A stretch of DNA of 64,000 nt, from positions 1-64,000 of the forward strand of contig NZ_CABPVS010000004.1 of the NCBI RefSeq assembly GCF_902460845.1, read 5' to 3'. This DNA is from Campylobacter concisus (GTDB taxonomy: Bacteria > Campylobacterota > Campylobacteria > Campylobacterales > Campylobacteraceae). Made by a program: the position numbers and the translations under genes. Positions within the stretch are counted from its first letter, which is position 1, and each line of letters begins with the position of its first letter. The notes beneath the pieces are model-generated. The model had not been told where the DNA came from. It made no database searches and saw nothing but the letters and a program-made list of their open reading frames with translations. This document shows positions 29,408-38,347 of the stretch, piece by piece.

Positions 29408-30081
29408 TAGACGAGTTAAAAAGTATCGATTACGAGCCATTTTGGCTATCACTAAAATTATCTTTTATAACAACTTTTATTTTATTTTTTGTCTGCATCG
29501 CACTTGCCTATTTTATGTCTCAAAAGAAATTTTTTGGCAAGTCGTTTTTAGAGTCGGTTATCTCACTACCCTTGGTCTTACCACCAAGTGTTCTTGGCTT
29601 TTATCTACTCATTTTTCTTTCGCCTTATTCGGCCTTTGGTAAATTTATTGAAGAAATTTTTGGAGTTAGGCTTGTTTTTAACTTCACAGGTCTTGTTGTG
29701 GCAAGTTGTATCTATTCATTGCCATTTATGTTTGGGCCGATTTATGCTGGGCTAAATAGCCTAAAAAAGAGCCTTTTTGAAGCAAGTTATAGCCTTGGTA
29801 AAAATAAGCTCACGACTATTTTTAGGGTGATTTTGCCAAGCATCAGATCAAATTTATTAACAGCTACTGTCGTTAGTTTTGCGCACACCATGGGCGAGTT
29901 TGGTGTTGTTTTAATGATAGGCGGTAGCGTAGCTGGAGAGAGCAAGGTCGCTAGCATCGCGATATTTGAAGCGGTTGAAATGCTTGATTACACCAAGGCT
30001 CATATCTATGCACTTTTGATGCTAATAATTAGCTTTTTTGTCCTTTTCGTAGTTTATCTTTTAAATTCTAAAAAAGCTTAA
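29404..30081 (+). CDS. modB: Molybdate ABC transporter permease
   Basis: A 225-residue permease with about five to six membrane helices and the coupling motif EASYSLGKNKLTTIFRVILP (about 124-143) followed by HTMGEFGVVLMIGG, typical of ModB. It closes the modE-modA-TOBE-modC-modB operon, overlapping modC by 4 bases. Confidence 0.93.
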   Translation: MIDELKSIDYEPFWLSLKLSFITTFILFFVCIALAYFMSQKKFFGKSFLESVISLPLVLPPSVLGFYLLIFLSPYSAFGKFIEEIFGVRLVFNFTGLVVASCIYSLPFMFGPIYAGLNSLKKSLFEASYSLGKNKLTTIFRVILPSIRSNLLTATVVSFAHTMGEFGVVLMIGGSVAGESKVASIAIFEAVEMLDYTKAHIYALLMLIISFFVLFVVYLLNSKKA

Positions 30082-30128
30082 GACAAAGCTTATAAAGATA
30101 TAATAGTAAAAATTTTAAAGGATGAAGT

Positions 30129-30626
30129 ATGATAAAAGTGCCTACAAGTATATATTTAAATACCTTAGATGGTAAGGAATTTGATTTTTCCGCCTTTGCA
30201 AGGACGCACGACTGCGTTATTTTCATCTATCCAAAGATAGGCGAGGACTTTAGTCTTTTAAGCGAGCAACTACAAAATACACCTGGCATGAAGGGCTGCA
30301 CCAAACAAGCTATAAACTATAAGAAATTTTTAAAAGATTTTAACGATCTTGGTTTTATGGTGGTAGCCATTAGCTCACAAGATATCGCAGCTCAAAAGAA
30401 ATTTCAAGAAGAGACTTCAACTGGTGTTATGTTTTTAAACGATAGTGAGTTTATGCTTGAGAGGGCGCTTGAGCTTCCAGTTTTTTCTGCATCAAATGGA
30501 CATAAATTTTACTTTAGGCAAACGCTCATCATAAAAGATGGCAAGATAAGGCGCGCATATATAGTGGATGATCCCGAGAATGATGCTAAAAATATGCTAG
30601 AAAAACTCAAAGAAAAAGACTACTAG
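30129..30626 (+). CDS. Peroxiredoxin-like redoxin
   Basis: A 165-residue thioredoxin-fold protein without signal peptide. The candidate peroxidatic residue is Cys57 in MKGCTKQA, resembling the GCT motif of BCP-type peroxiredoxins, where a resolving Cys is often absent or five residues on; here it is absent. DCVIFIYPKIGED is the usual strand before the active-site loop, though the loop between is about 20 residues longer than in BCP, which is odd. It sits 8 bases upstream of the methyltransferase gene. Confidence 0.72.
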   Translation: MIKVPTSIYLNTLDGKEFDFSAFARTHDCVIFIYPKIGEDFSLLSEQLQNTPGMKGCTKQAINYKKFLKDFNDLGFMVVAISSQDIAAQKKFQEETSTGVMFLNDSEFMLERALELPVFSASNGHKFYFRQTLIIKDGKIRRAYIVDDPENDAKNMLEKLKEKDY

Positions 30627-30634
30627 GAGCTAAA

Positions 30635-32191
30635 ATGAGCCAAAATAGCAAAATCGAAAAGTCTTATGATGAGCTAACTTATAAATCAATAGCTTTTGCC
30701 CAATCATCGCCATATAGGCTTGAAGCTTGTGCTACACTTCTTGGCATAACTCCACCGCCATGCGAAAATGCAAGAGTTTTAGAGATAGGATGTAGCTTTG
30801 GCGGAAATTTGATCCCATTTGCAGTAAATAACAAAAACGCAAAAGTAGTTGGCATAGACCTCAGTGGAGAGCAGATAAGGCGTGGACAAGAGATCGTTAA
30901 AGAGATGGGGCTTACAAATTTAGAGCTTATACATGGCGATATTTGCGAATTTAACAGTGATGAAAAATTTGACTATATCATTGCTCATGGCGTTTTTAGC
31001 TGGGTACCTGACTTTGTCAAAGAAGCTATATTAAAAGTCGTAAGAGAGAATTTAAGTACAAATGGCGTGGCATTTATCTCTTATAATGTTTATCCTGGTT
31101 GGAAAGTAAAAGATATCGTAAGGGATATAATGCTACTTGCCGCAAAAGATAAAGAGAGCATGCAAGAGAGGCTAAAAGCAGCCAAAGAAGCACTTTTAGT
31201 CTATAAAGAATATTTGCTAACAAGAAATGAAGAAATTTATGAGGGGAAAATACCCCTTAAGATGCTTCTTTTTATAACAGAACATGTGCTCTCAAAAGAT
31301 GACTTTTACATAGCTCATGAGTTTTTAGAATACACAAATGATCCATTTTATTTTAAAGATTTTAATGCCATGCTCGCTAAAAATGATCTTACTTATCTTT
31401 GTGAATATACGCTTGATGATATTTTTACCCCAGATGTTGGCACAGCCGTAGTAGATGAATACAAAAATAACAAGTTTAAGGACAGAATCGATCTAGAGCA
31501 ATTCATGGATATGATTAGCAACAAAGTATTTAGACAAAGCCTAATAGTCCATAGCAAAACTTATGAGAGCATAGCCAATAAACAAATAGGCCCAAGCGAT
31601 ATCAATAAAATTCACGTTGTGGCAGATTTTATAAAGAAAGATAACCAGTGGCAAGATAGTTATGGTGCTATGCCACAAGATATATCATGGCTTTGCGAGG
31701 TCTTTTATAAGATGTATCCAGCTAGTATAAACCTTTCTCAGATTTTAGAAATTTTGCCAGAAGATAAGCTCATGGTTTATAGCGCCTTTGTAAGAATTTT
31801 AACAAACTCGTCTGATGCAATGATCTTAAAAGATGAGCAAAAAAATATCGAGTATAGGCCCGGCTATTCAAGGCTTAGTCAAAATTTAATAAATTATGTA
31901 AGATATTTCTTAAATCATAAAAATAATGCCGATGTTGTTTTTGCTAATAAATTTAGCATTTCAAGAAAGCTTAACAATATCGATTATTACATACTTTTAT
32001 TGCTTGATGGTAAAAATAGCTTAGAAGATGTCGCAGCAAAAGCTTTGAAATTTATCAAAGAGAATAACGAAGATATATTTGACATAAATGGCAAAGTGCT
32101 TAAAAAAGATAAAGTCGCAGCAAACATAATGAGCTACGTGCTAGGCACAGCAAAAATAGCTAGCATGCTTTATCTACTAGAAGAAATTTAA
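30635..32191 (+). CDS. SAM methyltransferase with methyltransferase regulatory domain
   Basis: A 518-residue protein. Residues 45-160 form a class I methyltransferase with motif I VLEIGCSFGG (48-57) and VVGIDLSGEQIRRG as motif II. The middle (about 220-300) matches the methyltransferase regulatory domain and the C-terminal third resembles the PKMT C-terminal domain, the layout of rickettsial outer-membrane protein lysine methyltransferases. The substrate here is unknown, lysine residues on surface proteins being the family precedent. It is likely co-transcribed with the redoxin, 8 bases upstream, and converges on cysQ. Confidence 0.83.
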   Translation: MSQNSKIEKSYDELTYKSIAFAQSSPYRLEACATLLGITPPPCENARVLEIGCSFGGNLIPFAVNNKNAKVVGIDLSGEQIRRGQEIVKEMGLTNLELIHGDICEFNSDEKFDYIIAHGVFSWVPDFVKEAILKVVRENLSTNGVAFISYNVYPGWKVKDIVRDIMLLAAKDKESMQERLKAAKEALLVYKEYLLTRNEEIYEGKIPLKMLLFITEHVLSKDDFYIAHEFLEYTNDPFYFKDFNAMLAKNDLTYLCEYTLDDIFTPDVGTAVVDEYKNNKFKDRIDLEQFMDMISNKVFRQSLIVHSKTYESIANKQIGPSDINKIHVVADFIKKDNQWQDSYGAMPQDISWLCEVFYKMYPASINLSQILEILPEDKLMVYSAFVRILTNSSDAMILKDEQKNIEYRPGYSRLSQNLINYVRYFLNHKNNADVVFANKFSISRKLNNIDYYILLLLDGKNSLEDVAAKALKFIKENNEDIFDINGKVLKKDKVAANIMSYVLGTAKIASMLYLLEEI

Positions 32192-32194
32192 GGT

Positions 32195-33001
32195 TTAAAT
32201 TTTACTTTGCTTATATAGCTGTGTGATTTTATCTTTTAGATTTAGTGTGTTTTTTGAGAGAGCTATGAAAAATGGACTTTTTAAATTAGTAAGCTCGTAG
32301 CTCATCTCTTTGCTGCTATTAGCGTCAAATACTTTTCCGCCACAAAAATTTACGAGCGCTTCTCCTGCAGCATTGTCCCAAAGGTAGCTTGGGGCAAATC
32401 TCAAATAAGCTCCGCCAAATTCAACCAAACGGCAAAATTTTATGGCTGAGCCGATGCACCTTTGCTCAAAATTTAAGCTCTGCCCTATAAATTCTATCTC
32501 TTTGGCATCGCCTCTTCTACTTGAAAAGATTAGATTGTCTAAATTTTTATCTTTTTTATTTAAATCAACTCTCTTTATGTTTTCATCATTATCATCTAAA
32601 ATTTCTTTAAAAGTGCCATTTTCATCAGCATAAAAAAGCTCTTTACTAACTGGGATAAATATCACACCAAGCACCGGTCTAGCTTTTTTTATAAGCGCTA
32701 TGCAAACGCAAAATTCACCGTTTCTAGCTAGAAATTCTTTCGTGCCATCAAGAGGATCTACGAGCCAAAACTCGTCTTTATCGCTTTCTTGCAAGATACT
32801 CTCTTCAGAGCAAATTTTTATCCCGCTTTCACTTAGAACTTTTAGTATTGTTTCATTTGCGGCTAGATCAGCGCTAGTTAGTGGCGAGCTGTCATCTTTT
32901 AGGCAGACTTTAAGAGCCGTATTATCTGCAGAGTAAAATTTCATTATTTGCGCTCCAGCATTAACGGCTGCTTTTTTAGCTAAATTTAGAAGCTCGCTCA
33001 T
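32195..33001 (-). CDS. cysQ: Inositol-phosphatase-fold 3'(2'),5'-bisphosphate nucleotidase
   Basis: Start at the ATG 32999-33001, which overlaps the gltA stop as ATGA; a frame running 28 codons further upstream lies inside gltA and is not homologous in look. The 268-residue product shows the family metal-binding motifs DPLDGTKEF (about 84-92) and LWDNAAGEAL (about 208-217, the WDxAAG motif). CysQ removes the 3' phosphate of PAP formed in sulfur assimilation. Related inositol monophosphatases share the fold; FLARNGEFCVCIALI favours CysQ. Confidence 0.85.
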   Translation of the reverse strand: MSELLNLAKKAAVNAGAQIMKFYSADNTALKVCLKDDSSPLTSADLAANETILKVLSESGIKICSEESILQESDKDEFWLVDPLDGTKEFLARNGEFCVCIALIKKARPVLGVIFIPVSKELFYADENGTFKEILDDNDENIKRVDLNKKDKNLDNLIFSSRRGDAKEIEFIGQSLNFEQRCIGSAIKFCRLVEFGGAYLRFAPSYLWDNAAGEALVNFCGGKVFDANSSKEMSYELTNLKSPFFIALSKNTLNLKDKITQLYKQSKI

Positions 33002-34275
33002 TTTGGTGTTCTGTTTGTCTCTCCAACATAAAGCTGTCTTGGGCGGACGATCTTTATCGTATCTTGCTCTTTTAGCTCGATCCACTGGCTGATCCAGCCT
33101 GGAGTCCTGCCGATGACGAAGATGACGGCAAACATATTATTTGGTATGCCAAGCGCCTTTAGGATGAGCCCTGAGTGAAAATCAACGTTTGGGTATAAAT
33201 TTCTACTCACAAAGTAGTCATCATTTAGCGCGATCTCCTCAATGCGGTTTGCGATTTTAATAAGCTCTGAGTTAATGCCTATCTCGTCCATAAGCTGATC
33301 TCTCATCTTCTTAAGCACTTTTGCACGAGGGTCAAAATTTTTATAGACCCTGTGACCAAAGCCCATTAGCCTAAATGGATCGTTTTTATCCTTTGCTCTA
33401 GCGATGTATCTATCGACATTTGCTACAGAGCCTATCTCTTCAAGCTGGCGGATAACGCCCTCGTTTGCGCCGCCATGAGCCCAGCCCCAAAGTGCGCCGA
33501 TGCCTGCGCTTATACATGCGTATGGGTGTGCGTGCGTTGAGCCAACGGTTCTAACAGTCGTTGTTGAAGCGTTTTGCTCGTGATCTGCGTGCAGCATAAA
33601 GACCGTATCAAGTGCTTTTATCTCGATTGGCTTAAGATCGACGTGCTCGTACGGATAGCCTCTCATCATGTAGAGGAAATTTTCAGTAAAGCCACGATCT
33701 AAATTTGGATATATGATAGGAAGACCGCGTGAGTAGCGGTAGCTAAATGCCGCAATCGTTGGAATTTTAGCGATTATACGCATAGCCATCTCGTGATACT
33801 CTTCAGGTTTATCCATATTTAGGTGATCTGAGTAAAAGGCACTTAGCGCTGATACCGCTGCTTGCAAAATCGCCATAGGGTGCGCTTTATCTGGAAATGC
33901 GTCAAATAGCTTCATCATGCCTTCATGTATAAAGCTTCTTTTTTTAAGCTCGGTTTTAAAATTTATATACTGATCATTTGTTGGAAGCTCTTTGTTTAAG
34001 AGTAAGTATGCCACGTCTAAAAATGTCTTATTTTCAGCCAAATACGCGATATCGTAACCTCTATACATTAGCTCGCCTTTTAAGCCGTCTATATAAGTTA
34101 TCGCTGAGCGACACATCGCAGTTGAAGTATAACCTCTGTCAAAAGTAAACATTCCAGTATCACTAAAAAATGTCGAGATGTCTATCACGTCAGGTCCCAT
34201 AGTGCCTTTTAGTATAGGAAACTCGTAACTCTTGCCGGTTCTGTTATCAGTTAGCGTAGCTGTATTTGATGACAT
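32998..34275 (-). CDS. gltA: Citrate synthase
   Basis: A 425-residue type II (hexameric, NADH-sensitive class) citrate synthase. Visible: VDIDMSSN-free N-terminal beta domain LTDNRTGKSYEFPIL, the catalytic His region FMLHADHEQNASTTTVR, HGGANEGVI, GFGHRVYKNFDPRAKV and the arginine FVIGRTPGWISQW. It opens the TCA cycle. Gene order antiporter-gltA-cysQ on the minus strand with a 4-base overlap with cysQ. Confidence 0.97.
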   Translation of the reverse strand: MSSNTATLTDNRTGKSYEFPILKGTMGPDVIDISTFFSDTGMFTFDRGYTSTAMCRSAITYIDGLKGELMYRGYDIAYLAENKTFLDVAYLLLNKELPTNDQYINFKTELKKRSFIHEGMMKLFDAFPDKAHPMAILQAAVSALSAFYSDHLNMDKPEEYHEMAMRIIAKIPTIAAFSYRYSRGLPIIYPNLDRGFTENFLYMMRGYPYEHVDLKPIEIKALDTVFMLHADHEQNASTTTVRTVGSTHAHPYACISAGIGALWGWAHGGANEGVIRQLEEIGSVANVDRYIARAKDKNDPFRLMGFGHRVYKNFDPRAKVLKKMRDQLMDEIGINSELIKIANRIEEIALNDDYFVSRNLYPNVDFHSGLILKALGIPNNMFAVIFVIGRTPGWISQWIELKEQDTIKIVRPRQLYVGETNRTPK

Positions 34276-34277
34276 TT

Positions 34278-35441
34278 TTACTCCTTACTTATTGATTGCA
34301 TTAGAAATTTTATAATTATTGTCCCTATTATAGCTTGAGCTAGGCTTGCTAGGATAAAAGATGAGTAAGAATAATCACTTATCTCACCTGATCTGTGTGC
34401 GATAGTAGCAACTGCTACTAGAAGCGTTAGTGGCATGGATTGTGAGAGGGAAAACAAAAATATCCCCTTAAATCCTAATTTTCCTACAAATAACACACTT
34501 GAAAAAAGCCTTGTGGCAAGCATCGCACAAAATATAAAAATAGCATCTTTTATCACTTCATTTGAGCTTAGGCTTGAGAGCTTGAAAGTTGAGCCTATGT
34601 GTATAAAAAATATCGGTACCAAAAATCCAAATCCAAAGCTTGAAAGCTTGTGCGGTAAGTCTTTTTTATGATCAAAAAACGTAGCTATAAACATACCTGC
34701 GATAAACGCACCAAAGGCAACTTCTAAATTTAAATAAAGCATAAGTGCAATCATCGAAAAAAATACCGCAATGCTTAGTCTAATGTCTTTTTCGTCCTTG
34801 TCGTAGTGTGGCATAAGGATCACTTTAAGCCCCGGATACCACCAAAAAAGCACATCTAAAATTTTAAAGCTAAGTACGCTGATGGCTAAAAATAAGATCA
34901 AATAGCCAATCGTTAGCCATAAATTTATACTAGCTCCAAACTGCAAATAGGCTGCTATAAATGTCAAAAGCGTAATGCTTATAAGCTCGCCAATAGTTGC
35001 AATAAGCATGCTTAAATTTAGCCATTTTACATCCCTGCCATACTCTTTAAACAGCGTAAATATCATGCCAACGGCCATTATCGGGATAATGATGATATAG
35101 AGCAAACTAAGATTAAAACTAAATGTAAGTGCAGTTGCTAGCGAGTAGATGAGCGCAAGATAGATAAGCCCCAGGCGTAAAATTTTACGGTCAATGTTTA
35201 TAAGCATTCTAAGATCGATCTCCATGCCAGCTAGAAACATCAAAAAGAAAAAACCAACTTCGCTAATTAGCTTAAACATCTCATTTTCGCCGACAAGCCC
35301 GATGTAGCTAGCTAGTGCTCCAAGTATTATCTCAGCAGGAGCGACAGGAATGCGTAAAATTTTAGAAATATAAGGCGAAGCAAAGACGATAAATGCCAAA
35401 ACGACAAGAATACTAAGCTCGCTAGCTTGATGTAACTGCAA
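34278..35441 (-). CDS. CPA2-type cation/proton antiporter
   Basis: A 387-residue inner-membrane protein with 11-13 helices. LAGMEIDLRML (about 71-81) and the paired regions VAPAEIILGAL and AFGAFIAGMFIATF are typical of the KefB/NapA group; the TrkA-N domain of Kef proteins is missing. It exchanges Na+ or K+ for H+. The stop is 2 bases from the gltA start, so it leads that operon. Confidence 0.87.
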   Translation of the reverse strand: MQLHQASELSILVVLAFIVFASPYISKILRIPVAPAEIILGALASYIGLVGENEMFKLISEVGFFFLMFLAGMEIDLRMLINIDRKILRLGLIYLALIYSLATALTFSFNLSLLYIIIIPIMAVGMIFTLFKEYGRDVKWLNLSMLIATIGELISITLLTFIAAYLQFGASINLWLTIGYLILFLAISVLSFKILDVLFWWYPGLKVILMPHYDKDEKDIRLSIAVFFSMIALMLYLNLEVAFGAFIAGMFIATFFDHKKDLPHKLSSFGFGFLVPIFFIHIGSTFKLSSLSSNEVIKDAIFIFCAMLATRLFSSVLFVGKLGFKGIFLFSLSQSMPLTLLVAVATIAHRSGEISDYSYSSFILASLAQAIIGTIIIKFLMQSISKE

Positions 35442-35558
35442 AAAGATCCTTAAATTAAAAATGTTTGATTGTATAAAAAGCTTTGTTATTTTTTGATTAA
35501 GCTAAGCGATTTTTGGGCAAAATGGCGACAAATTTTTAAAAATTTGGAGTGCAAATTT

Positions 35559-36041
35559 ATGCGTAAATTTCTATTTTTTGTCTTGATGTTTTTTGGAATT
35601 TTTGGCTTTGCAGATGAGCTAAGTTTGGTTCAAAGTTTTAAATTTGATGGAAGTATTTTTTATAAGAAAAATATAGCCAAAGATGAGAGCTTTTACTTTT
35701 TAAAAAATGAAAATTTTGATGAGCATTTTGTAGGCTTTAGAGTGAAATTTGACAAAAATATAAAAAGTGAAAGTATGCTTGTTGAGCTAAAAAGAAAGAT
35801 AAAAGAGGCTAAAGAGGTGCTTTATAGCGAAGAAAATGATCAAATTTTAGCTCTCATAAAAGATGAAACTAGCAGTAAAAATATAGAAATAATCCACTTT
35901 TTACTTAAAAAAGATGGAGTCTTAATACTTTCATATGAGAGAATTTATGATCCAAAAACTCTGGTAGATGGGCTTAAGCCTGTACTTTTAAGTGAAGCTA
36001 GAAATTTTATGCTTCAGATGCCAAAGGTAGAAGCTAGGTAG
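35559..36041 (+). CDS. Exported protein of unknown function
   Basis: Start at ATG 35559, preceded by the ribosome site TTGGAGT and giving a normal signal peptide (MRKFLFFVLMFFGIFGFA, 1-18); an earlier ATG at 35469 has neither. The 160-residue product is Lys/Glu-rich, periplasmic, with no family recognised. It is alone, divergent from the antiporter operon and followed by the repeat region. Confidence 0.78.
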   Translation: MRKFLFFVLMFFGIFGFADELSLVQSFKFDGSIFYKKNIAKDESFYFLKNENFDEHFVGFRVKFDKNIKSESMLVELKRKIKEAKEVLYSEENDQILALIKDETSSKNIEIIHFLLKKDGVLILSYERIYDPKTLVDGLKPVLLSEARNFMLQMPKVEAR

Positions 36042-36165
36042 AAAGGTGGATGTGGTGGTATTTTGCACTGCATGTGGTTTTGTTAAATTTCATCAAATTT
36101 TAGTAGCCAATTCTTGTGAGTGAATGAAATTTAAAATTTGCACATAGATTGATGAAATTTTTACT

Positions 36166-36251
36166 TAAAGGGGGACAAAGGGGCTTGAATTTTGCTTCGC
36201 AAGCTCGCAACTGCATGGCAGACACGAAGTCGCCTCCTTTATCCCACTTTA
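36166..36251. repeat. Hairpin repeat, copy 1
   Basis: Left arm TAAAGGGGGACAAAGGGGC (36166-36184) pairs with right arm GCCTCCTTTATCCCACTTTA (36232-36251) at about 16 of 19 positions; the loop carries its own GCTTCGCAAGCTCGCAACTG-like inner stem. The left arm is followed by TTGAAT, shared with copies 2 and 3. Confidence 0.75.
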
Positions 36252-36470
36252 TATCCCCCCAATCCCTTAACACGCTCAAAGTGCACGCAATAGTGCTGGC
36301 GCACTGAATGCGGTTAAAACTCTATCAAATTTTAAAATTTTATAAGCAAGTAATTTCGGCTCTAGTGGCAAGCTTTGTAAGACCCAAAATCAGTAGTCAA
36401 TTCTTGCGAGTGAATGGAATTTTAAAATTTATAAATTAAGGTTTTTAGAAATTTAAAGTTTTGTTTCTTT

Positions 36471-36520
36471 GTTAAGGGGGAAGAGGCTTGAATTACGAAG
36501 TCGCTCCCTTCCCCCTTAAC
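36471..36520. repeat. Hairpin repeat, copy 2
   Basis: GTTAAGGGGGAAG (36471-36483) and its exact complement CTTCCCCCTTAAC (36508-36520) make a 13-pair stem around a loop beginning AGGCTTGAATTACGAAGTCGC. GGCTTGAA and GAAGTCGC are also in copy 1. The shorter loop suggests a deletion relative to copies 1 and 3. Confidence 0.8.
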
Positions 36521-36711
36521 GATCCCCTAACCCCGACAACGTTAGAGGTGACATGCTCCAGTGCTAACACACTGCATGCGATTTGTTATCAGATAAATTT
36601 GAGTAAATTAAAGCGAGCATATCGCGGCTTTAAATTTAGTGGCGAGTGAGTGAAGCTTTAAAATTTAAAAATGGTATAGATAAAGTTATTTTGTTGCGTA
36701 CCTTAAAAACC

Positions 36712-37065
36712 TCACAAATTCTTACCAAGTAAAATGCCAAGATAGCTTGCAAGTAGGCAAAAAACAAGGTTTAAAAAGATATTTAAAAAGCCTTTTATCA
36801 GCTCGCCTTCTATTAAAAATTTCACGCTATCAAGGCTAAAGCTTGAAAATGTTGTAAATCCGCCAAGTATGCCAACGACCAAAAATACTCTCACGCTTTG
36901 GCTTAAATTTAGACAAAACAAAACGCCGATAATAAAGCTGCCAAGCACATTTACGCCAAGTGTGGCTAGCGGAAAGTGACTAAATTTTAGCAGCTCACCG
37001 GCTAAAAACCTGCACCCAGCTCCGATAAAGCCTCCAAACCCTGCAAAAAGTAAATTTGCAAGCAT
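36712..37065 (-). CDS. crcB: Fluoride channel CrcB/Fluc
   Basis: A 117-residue protein with four membrane helices and the Fluc motifs GAGCRFLAGE (about 17-26), GVNVLGSFIIG (about 38-48) and GGFTTFSSFS (about 70-79). Fluc channels work as dual-topology dimers that release cytoplasmic fluoride. It overlaps bioB by 1 base; no fluoride riboswitch is visible, consistent with transcription from the bioB promoter. Confidence 0.92.
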   Translation of the reverse strand: MLANLLFAGFGGFIGAGCRFLAGELLKFSHFPLATLGVNVLGSFIIGVLFCLNLSQSVRVFLVVGILGGFTTFSSFSLDSVKFLIEGELIKGFLNIFLNLVFCLLASYLGILLGKNL

Positions 37066-37904
37066 TAGTGACAGATACTTGCGAAGCTAAAACCACGCTT
37101 AGTAAGCTCCTCGATATCCTTGCTAGCTTTCTCACCTTTTGCAGTGAGATAGTCGCCTATCACGATCGCATCGGCGCCATTTTCAAAGATCTCGTACTGT
37201 CTATCGCCTAAAATTTTCTCCCTGCCACCAGCTATCATGACTCTAGTTTCTGGAAGAGCGCTTTTGGTATCACGTACGATCTTTAGGGCTTCATTCACAC
37301 TAAGAGGGGGCAGATCAAGAGTTAGAGATTCATTTTTTATGAAAAAATTTATCGGCGATGAAAATGGCTCAAGCTCTTTTAGGCTAGCTAAAAAGCTTAC
37401 TCTATCGGCCTCACTCTCGCCAACGCCGTAAATTCCACCAGTGCAAAGCATAAGCCCAGCTCTTTTTGCATCTAAATTTGTCTGATATCTCTCGTCCCAA
37501 GTGTGTGTTTTACAAATTTTTGGGAAAAATTCTCGGCTTGTTTCAAGGTTATGGTTGTAGCTAAAAATGCCAGCTTTTTTGAGCTCGCAAAGTTGCTCAT
37601 AAGTCGCCATGCCGTTACATGCGATGAGCATCAAATTTGGCACTTCTTTGCTCACTGCTCTTGCTAAAGATGCGATATAGTCGGTCTTTTTGTCATTTAG
37701 CCTAGCACCACTTGTAACTAAACAAAAGCCAAGAGCGTGGTTTTTATAAGCCATTTTGGCCTCGTCCACCACCTGCTGCACGCTTTTTTCTTTAAATTTT
37801 GAGATATCCGCACCGGCTTTGGCACTTTGCGTGCAGTAAGCGCAGTCCTCGGCGCAGTTTCCTTGAGTGACTGAGCATATCGCACAGAGCATAATTGTTT
37901 TCAT
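37065..37904 (-). CDS. bioB: Biotin synthase
   Basis: A 279-residue radical SAM enzyme that inserts sulfur into dethiobiotin. The SAM cluster triad is Cys17-Cys21-Cys24 in CAEDCAYC. Also visible are YNHNLETS (about 117-124), TCTGGIYG-like LCTGGIYGVGES (about 152-163) and the IAGGREKI segment with the Arg ligand of the auxiliary cluster. The short length is normal for campylobacters. Biotin made here serves AccB, encoded at 52 kb. Confidence 0.93.
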   Translation of the reverse strand: MKTIMLCAICSVTQGNCAEDCAYCTQSAKAGADISKFKEKSVQQVVDEAKMAYKNHALGFCLVTSGARLNDKKTDYIASLARAVSKEVPNLMLIACNGMATYEQLCELKKAGIFSYNHNLETSREFFPKICKTHTWDERYQTNLDAKRAGLMLCTGGIYGVGESEADRVSFLASLKELEPFSSPINFFIKNESLTLDLPPLSVNEALKIVRDTKSALPETRVMIAGGREKILGDRQYEIFENGADAIVIGDYLTAKGEKASKDIEELTKRGFSFASICH

Positions 37905-38014
37905 TTTTCATCCTTTTTGGGGCGTATTATAGCTTTGGTAGGTTTAAAATTTAAGTAGGGTGATTTATGAATTTGCAAAAATAGTTTGATGAAATGTATA
38001 AAATTATTTTTATT

Positions 38015-38099
38015 CAAAGGGAGATAAATGGGCTTGAGTTACGATCTGTTTGCAGCTGCGAGCTAGCGAAGCCAAGAGCCGTCCCCTTATCCCCTTTAA
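38015..38099. repeat. Hairpin repeat, copy 3
   Basis: CAAAGGGAGATAAATGGGC (38015-38033) pairs, with small bulges, with GTCCCCTTATCCCCTTTAA (38081-38099); GGCTTGAGTTACGA follows the left arm as in copy 2. After the hairpin, ACGTTAGAAGTGCATGC (38117-38133) matches ACGTTAGAGGTGACATGC after copy 2. It is 1.5 kb from copy 2, so the element is dispersed and not only tandem. Confidence 0.7.
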
Positions 38100-38347
38100 T
38101 CATCTAAGCTCTTTGCACGTTAGAAGTGCATGCTGTGTCGGCAAGCTAAGGATTTTAGAGATAAAATAGGCGAGTAGTTCTTGCTTTTTATCCTAGTTGT
38201 TAATATCACAAGGCTGGTTGGCCTAGGCATCTGGCGTAAAAACTATAGACTTTCGATGTGAATAAATCTAGGCGAAAGTCCGTTTTTGCTGATCTCAAGA
38301 CTTTTTAAATTTTATAAATTTAAAAACGCAGAGTAGTAATTTATCTT

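Larger units (their letters stand above)
36042..36711. repeat. Non-coding region built of diverged tandem units with hairpins
   Basis: A 670-base gap with no gene. About two and a half copies of one unit are recognisable. TAGTAGCCAATTCTTGTGAG at 36101 recurs as CAGTAGTCAATTCTTGCGAG at 36391, a 290-base period, and more weakly near 36636. Each is followed by AATTTAAAATTT-like A/T runs, a G-rich/C-rich hairpin, then an ACGxTxxA-GTG-ATGC-like box (36272-36300, 36539-36565) and a GCACTGxATGxGGTT-like end (36065, 36300, 36569). A related element lies at 38.0 kb. Not a REP, ERIC or IS type I know. Confidence 0.75.

Noticed and set aside
36712-38000. Fluoride riboswitch before crcB
   Set aside because: crcB overlaps bioB with no leader, and the bioB upstream region has no recognisable riboswitch core.
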